This document shows, in pieces, positions 26,437-34,529 of a stretch of DNA of 64,000 nucleotides. The stretch's first letter is position 1. Every line of letters begins with the position of its first letter. The translations under genes and the position numbers were made by a program. The notes under the pieces are model-generated. The model was not told the origin of the DNA. It saw nothing but the letters and a program-made list of their open reading frames with translations, and made no database searches. This DNA comes from JAXMAO01 sp046350375 (GTDB taxonomy: Bacteria; Planctomycetota; Phycisphaerae; UBA1845; UTPLA1), in assembly GCA_046350375.1 (NCBI GenBank), contig JAXMAO010000004.1, positions 124,001-188,000 on the forward strand, written 5' to 3'.

Positions 26437-27402
26437 TCATGCCTTCAGAAACAGGCTGCTTACCGACTGGTTCATGTGTATCCGCAGGATCGCATCCCCC
26501 AGCAGCGTCGCGCAGCTCAGCACCCGTAAATTGGGCAGCCGCCGCGTCGCCTCGGGCTCGATGCGAAACGAATCCGTCACCACGATCTCGTCCAGCGGCG
26601 CCTTCGACAGCCGCTCGTACGCCGGACCGCACAGCACCGCGTGCGTCGCCGCCGCCCGCACCAGCCGCGCGCCGCGCTCCTTGCACAGTCGCGCCGCCTC
26701 GCACACCGTCCCGCCCGTCGCGATCATGTCATCCACCATGATCACGTTTCGCCCTTCCACCTCGCCGATGATGTTCTCCACCACCGCCTTGCTGCCGTCG
26801 ACCCGCCGCTTGTCGATGATCGCCAGGTCGCACCCCATCCGCTGGGCGTAGAACCGCACCCGCTTCACGTTCCCCACGTCCGGGCTGACAAACACCATGT
26901 CCCCCGCCGATTTCCCCCCGTTTCGAAAGTGCGGCGCGAAGATCGGTTCGGCCGTCAGGTGGTCCACCGGAATGTCGAAAAAACCCTGAATCTGCGCCGC
27001 GTGCAGGTCCAGCGCCAGCACCCGGTCGGCCCCGGCCGTCGTAATCAGGTTGCTCATCAGCTTCGCGCTGATCGGCGTCCGCCCCTCGTCCTTGCGATCC
27101 TGCCGCGCATAGCCGAAATAGGGCAGCACCGCCGTGATCCGCCGCGCCGACGCCCGCCGCAGACAGTCGATGAACACCAGCAGCTCGACCAGGTTGTCGT
27201 TCACCGGCCGGCAGGTCGGCTGAACCACGAAGCAGTCCCGCCCGCGAACGTCCTCGTTCAGCCGCACGAACGTCTCCCCGTCGGGAAACGTCTCGACCTC
27301 CACCTGTCCGTGCGGAATCGCCAGCCGCTCGCAGATCTTCGCCGCCAGCTCCGGGTTGCCACGCCCGCTGAACACCCGCAAGTCGCGTGATTCGTTGGCC
27401 AT
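26437..27402 (-). CDS. prs: ribose-phosphate pyrophosphokinase (PRPP synthetase)
   Basis: ATG 27402 gives 321 aa, starting with the family sequence RVFSGRGNPELAAKICERL; an upstream in-frame start adds 17 Arg-rich residues and is rejected. Motifs are PYFGYARQDRKDEGRTPISA, DLHAAQIQGFFDIPVDHL and the PRPP loop IMVDDMIATGGTV. The enzyme makes PRPP from ribose 5-phosphate and ATP for nucleotide, His and Trp synthesis; here pyrF, another PRPP-pathway gene, is at 56 kb. It follows glmU by 11 bases, an order shared with many bacteria (glmU-prs-ctc-pth). Confidence 0.97.
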   Translation of the reverse strand: MANESRDLRVFSGRGNPELAAKICERLAIPHGQVEVETFPDGETFVRLNEDVRGRDCFVVQPTCRPVNDNLVELLVFIDCLRRASARRITAVLPYFGYARQDRKDEGRTPISAKLMSNLITTAGADRVLALDLHAAQIQGFFDIPVDHLTAEPIFAPHFRNGGKSAGDMVFVSPDVGNVKRVRFYAQRMGCDLAIIDKRRVDGSKAVVENIIGEVEGRNVIMVDDMIATGGTVCEAARLCKERGARLVRAAATHAVLCGPAYERLSKAPLDEIVVTDSFRIEPEATRRLPNLRVLSCATLLGDAILRIHMNQSVSSLFLKA

Positions 27403-27413
27403 GGTTCGCTCCT

Positions 27414-28448
27414 TCACGCCGGTCCGCCGCCGTGCGAAACCATCGCCGTCCATGGCTCGATCATCTGCCGCGCCGCCGTCGCCAGCGCCGCGTCGCCGCC
27501 GCTCACCGTCGCGCCATCGGGCACCACCGCGCCGCGCATCACCACGGCCCCCGGACCGAGCGTGCAGCCGGCGCCCACCCGCGCCCCGCGACCGACAAAC
27601 GTCAGCGGCTGAATGACCGTCTCAGCCCCGAATTCTGCCCCGCTCTCGATCCACGTCAATCCCGGCGAAACGATCGTCACGCCCGCGTCCATCACGGCCC
27701 GCTGAATCCGCGCCTGCATCAGCCGCGCGATCTCCGCCAGCTCGGCCCGCGAATTCACCCCCGTCGCGTCCTCGGCCGCCACCGACGTCTTCGCGATCAC
27801 CCGCCGCCCGCGCTGCCGCAGAATTGTCAGCACGTCGGTGATGTAATACTCGCTCTTGGCATTGTTCGGCCGCACCTCGTTCAGCGCGTCGAACAGCTCG
27901 CCCGCGGCGAAGCAGTAATAGCTCGGGTTCACCTCGCGAATCGCCCGCTGCCCCGCGTCGCAGTCGCGATCCTCCACGATTCCGCAGAACTCGCCCGCGT
28001 CATCGCGAACGATCCGCCCATACCCGGCCGGATCGGCCAGCACCGTCGTCGCGATCGCCGCCGACGCCTGCTCGCGCGCGTGCGTCGCCAGCAGCTCCGC
28101 CAGCGTCTCGCCGCGAACCAGCGGCATGTCGCCCGCGATCACCACCACCGCGCCACCATTCCCGCGCAGCGCCGGCTCGGCCATCTGCACCGCGTGACCG
28201 GTTCCCTTCTGCTCGCGCTGCTCGACGAACGTCACGTCGCGCGCCCCGCGAAACGCCTCGATCACCGACTCCTTGCCATATCCCACCACCACCACGATCC
28301 GCCCCAGCCCGGCCGCCCGACACGCATCCAGCACATACGCCAGCATCGCCCGGCCGCACACCTCGTGCATCACCTTCGGCAGCGCAGACTTCATCCGCGT
28401 CGACCGGCCGGCCGCCAGGACCACCGCTGCTGGACTGCCTGTGCTCAC
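27414..28448 (-). CDS. glmU: GlmU-type UDP-GlcNAc pyrophosphorylase with shortened C-terminus
   Basis: I chose GTG 28448, because the longer frame starts inside the tRNA-Gln gene. The product has 344 aa. The nucleotidyltransferase motif LAAGRSTRMKSALPKV is at residues 11-26; EQKGTGHAV, IAGDMPL and EVNPSYYCF follow. Classical GlmU has about 450 aa with a full acetyltransferase beta-helix; here only about three hexapeptide turns remain (TVIQPLTFVGRGARVGAG), so the acetyltransferase activity is probably missing. The GlmU-like protein at 11.2 kb could supply it. It is the first gene of the prs-rplY-pth transcript. Confidence 0.9.
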   Translation of the reverse strand: MSTGSPAAVVLAAGRSTRMKSALPKVMHEVCGRAMLAYVLDACRAAGLGRIVVVVGYGKESVIEAFRGARDVTFVEQREQKGTGHAVQMAEPALRGNGGAVVVIAGDMPLVRGETLAELLATHAREQASAAIATTVLADPAGYGRIVRDDAGEFCGIVEDRDCDAGQRAIREVNPSYYCFAAGELFDALNEVRPNNAKSEYYITDVLTILRQRGRRVIAKTSVAAEDATGVNSRAELAEIARLMQARIQRAVMDAGVTIVSPGLTWIESGAEFGAETVIQPLTFVGRGARVGAGCTLGPGAVVMRGAVVPDGATVSGGDAALATAARQMIEPWTAMVSHGGGPA

Positions 28449-28488
28449 GCGCTGCTCCGCGCCTCTGGCCCCCGGCCCAGGGGGCGAA

Positions 28489-28560
28489 CTACCCGGCCTG
28501 GATTCGAACCAGGACAAGCAGAACCAAAATCTGCTGTGCTACCATTACACTACCGGGTAG
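28489..28560 (-). tRNA. tRNA-Gln (anticodon TTG)
   Basis: Read on the minus strand, the 7-bp acceptor stem (28554-28560 with 28489-28495) is perfect. A 5-bp anticodon stem GCAGA/TCTGC encloses the loop TTTTGGT with anticodon TTG. A T arm with TTCGAATC is present. No CCA is encoded. It lies 40 bases before the glmU start and may share its transcript. Confidence 0.96.
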
Positions 28561-28947
28561 AAAGGCCGCGGCATTCTAGCCGCTGCCCCTCGCTGGCTCG
28601 ACCCGGCCGCCGGGCGCATCCGCGCCCGCGCAACTTGTTCGGCGACCCGGCGCACGCACGCACTCCGCCAGTCGGCACGCCGTGCCGCACACCCGGCCAA
28701 CCGCAATCTCGGTCGCAGCAGCCCCGGACGCGATCGCGCCCGAGCGTCCATCGAAATGGTCGCGGCTGCGGCGCCTTCCCGAGGCCAAAGCTCCCGGCCG
28801 CGTGGGGGGAGCCCTTGTGACCGCCGAATCCGGCTTTCGCCCGGCCGACAGCCCGCCCCAAGGGGAAAGGCCCGTCCGGCGGCCGCCCATGCGACCTCCG
28901 AACGCCGCGCCCTCTAGAGCCGCTCTGCCCTGCTGTCAACCGCCATT
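28561..28947. other. intergenic stretch, no feature seen
   Basis: I found no convincing gene, hairpin with T run, promoter or repeat in these 387 bases between the tRNA and the radical SAM gene. All frames here are Arg/Pro/Ala-rich and look like shadows. Confidence 0.6.
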
Positions 28948-30060
28948 TCACAGCGGCCGATCGCGGGTCGCATCGCCAGCGCCCCCCGACTCGCCCGCCT
29001 CGAAATCGAACCGCAACTGCCGCCCCGCGACCCGGCCCGGCGTCCGCGCCACGGCCGGCTGCGGCGGTCGCCACGGACCCCGACCGCGCTTGTCGCAGCG
29101 CTGCGGCGCCTCCAGCCCCAGCCGCGAGCGCCACACCCGGAACAGCTCCTCGATGCTCCCCCAATACTCCCCGCTCCCCTCCATCCGCCCCCCGAACCGC
29201 GGATCGTTCAACTCCCCGCCATGAATCTCCCGAATCCGCGCCTCGATCCGCTCCGCCCGGTCCGGCGCCGCCTCCCGGATTCTCTGTAGAAACACTGGTC
29301 CGACGTTCCGCGGCAGCCGGATCGGCATGAACCCCGCCCAGCGCGCCCCGCACTCGGCCGCCTTCTGCAGCACCGCCGGAATCTCCCGGTCGTTCAACCC
29401 CGGAATGATCGGCGCCAGCATCACGCCCACCCGCAGCCCGGCCTCGGTCAGCCGCCGCATCGCCTCGAATCGCTTTGTCGGCGGCGGCGCCTGCGGCTCG
29501 ACCAGCCGCGCCACCTTGTCGTCGGCGAACGGAATGCTCTGAAACACCGCCGCCTCGGCCAGCGCGTCCAGCTTCGCCAGCAGCGCCGCGTCGCGCATCA
29601 CCAGGTAGCTCTTCGTGATGATCGCCACCGGGTTGGCGAACTCGACGCACACCTCCAGGCAGCCGCGCGTCAGCCCATAGACCGCCTCCAGCGGCTGGTA
29701 GCAGTCGGTCACGCCCGAAAAGTTCACCCGCTCGCCTTGCCAGCCGCGCCGCGAGAAGGCCTCGCGCAGCAGCTCCGGCGCGTTCACCTTCGCCACCAGC
29801 TTCGAGTCGAAGTCCGTCCCCGCGCCCCAGCCGAGATACTCGTGATACGGCCGCGCGTAGCAGTACGCGCACGCGTGCTGGCAGCCGCGATACGGATTCA
29901 CCGACCAGCGGAACGGCAGGTCCGGACTGTCGTTCTCCGAGAGAATCGACCGCGCCCGCTCCTCGTACACCTCGACCGACACCGGCGGCGGCGGCTCCAG
30001 CCACTCGTGGTGGGCCGACTCGTACGGATTCGGCGGATTGCTGACCCGCTTCACGCCCAT
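28948..30060 (-). CDS. radical SAM protein of the SplB-like / PA0069 family
   Basis: ATG 30060 gives 370 aa. The iron-sulfur motif CxxxCxxC is Cys60, Cys64 and Cys67 in RGCQHACAYCYAR, where the CYAR ending is typical of this DNA-lyase-like subfamily. Further family sequence is NFSGVTDCYQPLEAVYGLTR and GLRVGVMLAPIIPGLNDRE. Members resemble spore photoproduct lyase but their substrate is not established. The C-terminal 60 residues are Pro/Arg-rich. It is monocistronic. The upstream sequence has no ribosome site, only a TATA-like box close to the ATG. Confidence 0.88.
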   Translation of the reverse strand: MGVKRVSNPPNPYESAHHEWLEPPPPVSVEVYEERARSILSENDSPDLPFRWSVNPYRGCQHACAYCYARPYHEYLGWGAGTDFDSKLVAKVNAPELLREAFSRRGWQGERVNFSGVTDCYQPLEAVYGLTRGCLEVCVEFANPVAIITKSYLVMRDAALLAKLDALAEAAVFQSIPFADDKVARLVEPQAPPPTKRFEAMRRLTEAGLRVGVMLAPIIPGLNDREIPAVLQKAAECGARWAGFMPIRLPRNVGPVFLQRIREAAPDRAERIEARIREIHGGELNDPRFGGRMEGSGEYWGSIEELFRVWRSRLGLEAPQRCDKRGRGPWRPPQPAVARTPGRVAGRQLRFDFEAGESGGAGDATRDRPL

Positions 30061-30066
30061 GGTTCC

Positions 30067-30072
30067 AGTATA
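30067..30072 (-). promoter_or_regulatory. TATACT box 6 bases before the radical SAM start, possibly leaderless
   Basis: On the minus strand TATACT lies 6 bases upstream of ATG 30060, within an AT-rich island. If used, transcription would begin at or near the ATG. No good upstream -35 box is seen. Confidence 0.35.
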
Positions 30073-30223
30073 TACGGTTTTTGTTAGGAAGAGGGCCGAA
30101 ATCCGCCCCCGCCGTCCGGCCGCCGAAACGTACCGCCGCGGGGCCGAATCTGCCGAATCGACCCGCCGATCGGACCGATAGCGCGAACGGGCCGCGCCGC
30201 CTGCGCCCGACCGGAGGCTTCGC

Positions 30224-30769
30224 ATGTCGAACAGCTTGCAGGATCAACTCACTTTGTCCGCCGAAGGTCTGCACGCCGCCGGACAGGCCGCGCTGCGGGC
30301 GCGCTCCGCCGAGGCCTTCGGCGCGCTCGAGCAGGCCGCCGGGCGATTCGACGGCGCCGTCCGCGAGGCCCACCAGGCCGCCACCCGCAACGCCGTGCAG
30401 GGCGCCATGCGCGCCCTCTCGGCCGGCGCGCCGCTCTCCGACGCCGATCGCAACGCGGTCCGCGACGTGATCGTCGGCGACGCCGCCGCCTACCTGCAGC
30501 ACCAGGACCACGTCAACGAGTGGCTCGCCGAGCTCACCCGCCTGCTGGACGAAATCCTCGAGCGCTGCGGATCATCCGACGCCGCCACCGACCGCGCCCT
30601 GCGCGGCGCAACCCGCGAATCCGTCCGGCTGATCGCCCAGCTCCGCGCCTACTTCGACGACCAGCATCGCCTCGAACAGTTCGACCAGGCCACCGCGCGG
30701 CTCGACGCCCCCAACCGCGAGCTGCTCCTCTCCGTGCTCCGCGAGAAACTCAGCTCGCCCAGTCGCTGA
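30224..30769 (+). CDS. hypothetical helical protein (181 aa)
   Basis: ATG 30224 has an excellent ggagg site 7 bases upstream. The soluble 181-aa product is almost entirely predicted helix, rich in Ala, Arg, Gln and Glu with heptad-like spacing (ARSAEAFGALEQAAGRFDGA; RESVRLIAQLRAYFDDQHRL). There is no signal peptide, membrane segment or known motif. I do not recognise a family. It could be a coiled-coil structural or adaptor protein. Confidence 0.75.
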   Translation: MSNSLQDQLTLSAEGLHAAGQAALRARSAEAFGALEQAAGRFDGAVREAHQAATRNAVQGAMRALSAGAPLSDADRNAVRDVIVGDAAAYLQHQDHVNEWLAELTRLLDEILERCGSSDAATDRALRGATRESVRLIAQLRAYFDDQHRLEQFDQATARLDAPNRELLLSVLREKLSSPSR

Positions 30770-30847
30770 CCGCGGCCGCGCCGGCCACGGCTCCATCCCG
30801 CCGAACCACGCCGTCGGCTATCCTGCCGGCGTGCAGGCCTGCTCTTG

Positions 30848-32058
30848 ATGCGCACGACTTCCTGGCCGCTCGTCCGCGGACTGGGTCGCCTCACCCCGCG
30901 CGCCTGGTCCGCGCCGCTCGGCGGCCTGGGCAGTGCCTCGCCGACATCGACCCGCCGCCGCTGCCGGCCTCACTGGTCCGCGTCCGCACCCGCCTCGGCG
31001 GCATCTGCGGCAGGACCTGGCCCTCATCACGCTCCGCAATCACCCGGCCACCTTCAGCGGTTCGTCTCGTTCCCGGCCGTGCTCGGTCACGAGAACGTCG
31101 GCACGATCGCCGAACTCGGCTCGGCCGTCCGCGACTGGACCGTCGGCCGGCGCGTCTGCGTCGATCCGGCCCTGGGCTGCGCCGCGCGGGCCATCGCGCC
31201 GCCGTGCTCGCCGTGCGTCGAAGGTCGCCCCAGTGCCTGCGAGAACATCGACCGCGGCGCCCTGCCCGCGGGCATGATCACCGGGCTGAATTCCGCCACC
31301 GGCGGCAGCTGGAGCGCCGGCTTCGTCGCGCACGCGTCGCAGCTGGTGGCCGTGCCCGACGACGCTCCGCACGAGTCGGCCGTGCTGGTTGATCCGATCG
31401 CCTGCGCCGCCCACGCCGTGCTGCGGCGCCGCCCGCACGCCGCCGAGCGCGTGCTGGTGGTCGGCAGCGGCGTGGTCGCCGCCGGCGTGGTGGCGTCGTT
31501 GAAGGCGCTCGGCGACGCCGCCGACGGACGGCGATCGTCCGCCATCCGTTCCAGGCCGAGCCGATGCCGCGCATGGGGCTGCTCGACGCCCGCGTGCATC
31601 CGCGGCTGGTCGGCGGGCGTGCGCCGCTACGACGACGTGGCGAACGCCTGCAACGGCCGGCGCGTCGCCGGGCGATTCGGCAACCAGGCGCTCGTCGGCG
31701 GGTTCGATGTCGTCTACGAGTGTGCCGGCGGCGGCGCCAGCCTCCGATGGCCCGCGGACCCGCAGCCGCGGCACGGTCGTCGTCGTCGGCACCACGCAGA
31801 TCGCCCTGGTCGACGCCACCGCGCTCTGGCTCAAGGAGCAGCAGGTGGTCGGCTGCAACGGTCGGCAGATCGAGCAGCTCGGCGACCGCCGACTGCACAC
31901 CTACCACGAGCTGGTCTTCGAATGGCTGCGCTTGCCGGCTGCGCGTCGACGGCCTGCTGACGCACCGCTTCGCGCTGCGCGATTATCGGCAGGCGCTGGC
32001 GATGCTCTGCGGCCGCGGCCGGGCACGCGTCATCAAGGCGGCCTTCGTCCCAGAATGA
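30848..32058 (+). pseudogene. zinc-type alcohol dehydrogenase (MDR superfamily), multiply frameshifted
   Basis: Family sequence appears in order but across all three frames. Frame 1 has LVRVRTRLGGICG near 30,990; frame 0 has DLALITLRNHPATF near 31,020; frame 2 has FPAVLGHENVGTIAELG through VVGSGVVAAGVVASLKALG (31,070-31,515). Frame 1 then has AIVRHPFQAEPMPRMG, frame 2 RYDDVANACNGRRVAG, frame 0 TVVVVGTTQIALVDATALWL and frame 1 RFALRDYRQALAMLCGRG to the stop. That is about seven 1-base shifts. An intact gene would encode roughly 400 aa using NAD(P) and zinc to oxidise an alcohol or sugar alcohol. The first break can be explained by one lost C near 31,014. Sequencing error is likely. Confidence 0.75.
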
Positions 32059-32194
32059 GCGCGGCATCGCGCGAACGTCCGGCTTGGACCTTGAGCCACT
32101 CCCGCCGATAGCCGACGAGCAGGCGTCGGACCTGCGTTTCGCGGTCCGGCGGCCGGGCACGTCCGCCCGCGAAAGCCCCTGCGAGGCCGGATTC

Positions 32195-32445
32195 ATGTCG
32201 CGTCGCGTCGTCCGCTGTGCCTGTCTCTGGCCGCCCTGGGCGTGGCCGTCGGTTGCAACCCGATCGGCACCCTCTACGGCAGCACCAACTACACCATCAA
32301 CCTGCCGCTCGGACTGAGCGGCGGCGCCGGCCTGCTGAACCCGCTGCAGCTCATCACGCTGCTGTTCGCCAACATCACCAGTTTCCTCGGGCTGGGCTAC
32401 GGCGGCAGCGGCATCATTACCCTGCCCGGCGGCGGCGGCAGCTGA
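32195..32445 (+). pseudogene. small lipoprotein, first of a tandem pair (one frameshift in signal)
   Basis: The mature part, read from 32,242, contains GCNPIGTLYGSTNYT, PLGLSGGAGLLNPLQ and LLFANITSFLGLGYGG and ends in LPGGGGS. The frame just upstream reads LCLSLAALGVAVGC, a good lipobox signal, but has no start codon; the ATG at 32,195 is in the neighbouring frame, so one indel near 32,200-32,215 is likely. The intact protein would be about 83 aa. It is closely similar to the next gene. Function unknown. Predicted location: anchored in the envelope through the Cys after VAVG. Confidence 0.65.
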
Positions 32446-32503
32446 TGGTCCCCATTTTCGGCGCGCCGCTGTGGGCCCCGCCGGCCCGAGCGAGATCCAC
32501 GCC

Positions 32504-32800
32504 ATGCGACGCGCGAATCGACGGCTGCTGACCGCGACCCTGGTGACGATGCTGGCGCTCGCGCCCACCGCCGGGTGCAACCCCGTCAGCGCCCTGTTCA
32601 ACAGCGTCAACTACACGTTCATCATCCCGCTCGGCCTGAACGGTGGCGCCGGCCTGCTCAACCCTTTGCAGTTCATCTCGCTCATCTTCGCCAACATCAC
32701 CAACGCGCTCGGGCTTGGCTTCATCAGCCCCAACAGCCTCAGCGTCGGTGGCTCCGGCTCGGGCGGCGGCGGAACTCCGCCACCCATCTTCGGCACCTGA
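32504..32800 (+). CDS. small lipoprotein, second of a tandem pair
   Basis: ATG 32504 yields 98 aa with a signal peptide (LLTATLVTMLALAPTAGC) and lipobox Cys at about residue 25. The mature part repeats the layout of the gene just upstream: CNPVSALFNSVNYTFIIPLG, GGAGLLNPLQ, IFANITNALGLGF. It then ends in a Gly/Ser-rich low-complexity tail and PPPIFGT. About two thirds of the core is identical to the neighbour, so the two arose by tandem duplication. I do not know the family. The hydrophobic core could insert into or associate with the outer membrane. Confidence 0.75.
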   Translation: MRRANRRLLTATLVTMLALAPTAGCNPVSALFNSVNYTFIIPLGLNGGAGLLNPLQFISLIFANITNALGLGFISPNSLSVGGSGSGGGGTPPPIFGT

Positions 32801-32890
32801 CGCGGCGCCTGCCGCGCGCGTCACGCTTCAACAGTCCAGGTCAACGCGCGCGCCGCGCTCGGCTACGCCCCGCGCGACCGGCGACGTATC

Positions 32891-33493
32891 ATGCCCGCCG
32901 TGAGCCCCGCGCCCGGCGAGACGCGCTTCAGCTTTCTCTGTCGCCGCTGCGGCACCACGCTCGAAGGCCGGACCGAGCAGGTCGGTCGCTCCGGTCGCTG
33001 TCCCACCTGCGGCGCCACGTTCACCGTGCCCCCGCGCGACACCCGCACCGGCCAGGGCTCGCCCGCCGCGGCCCGGCGCGACGAAGCGCCCGTCCCGATG
33101 CATGCGTACGCGGCCGCCGGCGAAAACGCCCCGCAGATCGTTCGCCGGCCCGACGGCTCGCAGGCGATCCAGTGCGTCCGCTGCCGAGCCCAGTCGCCGA
33201 TCGACGCCGAAGTCTGCACCCGCTGCGGCACCCCCTTCACGCTCGAAGGGGCCGAGCGCGTCGCCGAGGAAATCGGCGGAATAGACCCCAGTTCGTCCGC
33301 GGCGCTGGTGTGGGGAATCCTGGCAGTGCCGTGCCTCGGTTTGACCGGCCCGCTCGCGATCTGGTTTGGATTCAAGGCGCTGCGCCGCCCGGCGCTGGCC
33401 TACGAGCCGCGCGGACCGCGCACCCGTGCAATCATCGGGCTGCTACTCGGCGTATTGGGGCTGATCGAGGCCGCCTACGTGCTGACGCACTGA
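32891..33493 (+). CDS. zinc-ribbon protein with two C-terminal membrane helices
   Basis: The 200-aa product has two zinc ribbons: Cys17/Cys20 with Cys37/Cys40, and Cys95/Cys98 with Cys109/Cys112. Two membrane helices follow, near residues 137-159 (WGILAVPCLGLTGPLAIWFG) and 180-198 (IGLLLGVLGLIEAAYVL). The helix pair with a Gly-rich hinge resembles the DUF4190-like module. This N-in zinc-ribbon plus helices design is common in planctomycetal and actinobacterial proteins of unknown role. It runs convergent to the Gfo/Idh gene with 7 bases between. Confidence 0.8.
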   Translation: MPAVSPAPGETRFSFLCRRCGTTLEGRTEQVGRSGRCPTCGATFTVPPRDTRTGQGSPAAARRDEAPVPMHAYAAAGENAPQIVRRPDGSQAIQCVRCRAQSPIDAEVCTRCGTPFTLEGAERVAEEIGGIDPSSSAALVWGILAVPCLGLTGPLAIWFGFKALRRPALAYEPRGPRTRAIIGLLLGVLGLIEAAYVLTH

Positions 33494-33500
33494 AGCGCCG

Positions 33501-34529
33501 CTAGCGCCCGGCCAGCGTCGGCGACTCCCAGCGCGCGTTCTGCCGCAGCGATGCCACGATCTCCTCCGCCAGGCGCACGGCCCGCGCGCCGTCCTCGCCG
33601 GTCACCGGCGGCGGCGTGCCGGTGCGCACCGCCTCGACAAAGGCCGACAGCTCGGTCTGCAGCGGGTCGGCGTCCGAGACCGCCAGCGGCTCGACCTTGA
33701 CCAGCTTGCCGAAGTCGGTGGCCTGCATCTGCGACAGGTTTTCGAACTTGCCGGCCCGCGCCATCTCGACCAGGTCGAGGTTGGCGTCCTTGGTGATCGC
33801 GATGCCGCTCTTGCGCTGGTAGTCGAGCGAGAGGTAGGCCGTTTCGGAGAAAATGCGGATCTTGCGCTCGGTCTTCAGCGCCAGGCGCGAGGCGGTCAGG
33901 TTCGCCACGGCGCCGTTCTCGAAGGTGACGCGGGCGTTGGCGACGTCCTCGTGGCGGACCAGCACGTTCACGCCCACCGCGTCGACCCGCGTCCAGGCCG
34001 AGCGCACCAGGTGCAGCACCACGTCGATGTCGTGGATCATCATGTCGGCCACGACGCCGATGTCGGCCGAGCGGAACGCGAACGGGCTGATGCGGCTGGT
34101 CTCGATGAAGCGCGGCACGATCGCCAGGCGCTCCAGCGCCCGGACGACGGGGTTGAACCGCTCGGTGTGGCCGACCGCCAGGACGCGCCCGGCCCGCCGC
34201 GCGGCGCTCACCAGCCGCTCGGCGTCGGCCGCGGTCGGCGCCAGCGGCTTTTCGACCAGGACGTGCATGCCGCGCGCCAGCAATGCCTCGGCGACCCGAA
34301 CATGGGCCAGGGTTGGCACGGCCACCGAAGCGGCGTCGAGCCCGTCGGGCAGCTCGTCCAGCGCAGTCAGCGGCGCGGCGCCGCACGATGCGGCGACTTC
34401 GGTGGCCCGGGCGCGATCGGAATCGACCACCGCGGCCACCTGCACGTCCGGCAGGTCGCGGTAGATGCGCGCGTGAAAGGTGCCCATCCGCCCCGCGCCG
34501 ATGACCGCCACCCGCAGCGGGCGCGTCAT
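33501..34529 (-). CDS. Gfo/Idh/MocA-family oxidoreductase coupled to lpxA
   Basis: ATG 34529 overlaps the lpxA stop by four bases (ATGA), so the two are translationally coupled. The 342-aa protein has an NAD(P) Rossmann motif VIGAGRMGTFHARI at residues 9-22 and the EKPL signature with the catalytic-type Lys near 96, then the alpha/beta domain with IGVVADMMIHDIDVVLHLV. In some bacteria a Gfo/Idh enzyme next to lpxA (GnnA) oxidises UDP-GlcNAc at C3 so a partner aminotransferase (GnnB) can make the diamino sugar of lipid A. The location suggests that role, but no aminotransferase is next to it here. Confidence 0.85.
   Translation of the reverse strand: MTRPLRVAVIGAGRMGTFHARIYRDLPDVQVAAVVDSDRARATEVAASCGAAPLTALDELPDGLDAASVAVPTLAHVRVAEALLARGMHVLVEKPLAPTAADAERLVSAARRAGRVLAVGHTERFNPVVRALERLAIVPRFIETSRISPFAFRSADIGVVADMMIHDIDVVLHLVRSAWTRVDAVGVNVLVRHEDVANARVTFENGAVANLTASRLALKTERKIRIFSETAYLSLDYQRKSGIAITKDANLDLVEMARAGKFENLSQMQATDFGKLVKVEPLAVSDADPLQTELSAFVEAVRTGTPPPVTGEDGARAVRLAEEIVASLRQNARWESPTLAGR

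Noticed and set aside
28448..28517. Upstream start of glmU at 28517
   Set aside because: It would put coding sequence through the tRNA-Gln gene. The family N-terminus begins at GTG 28448.
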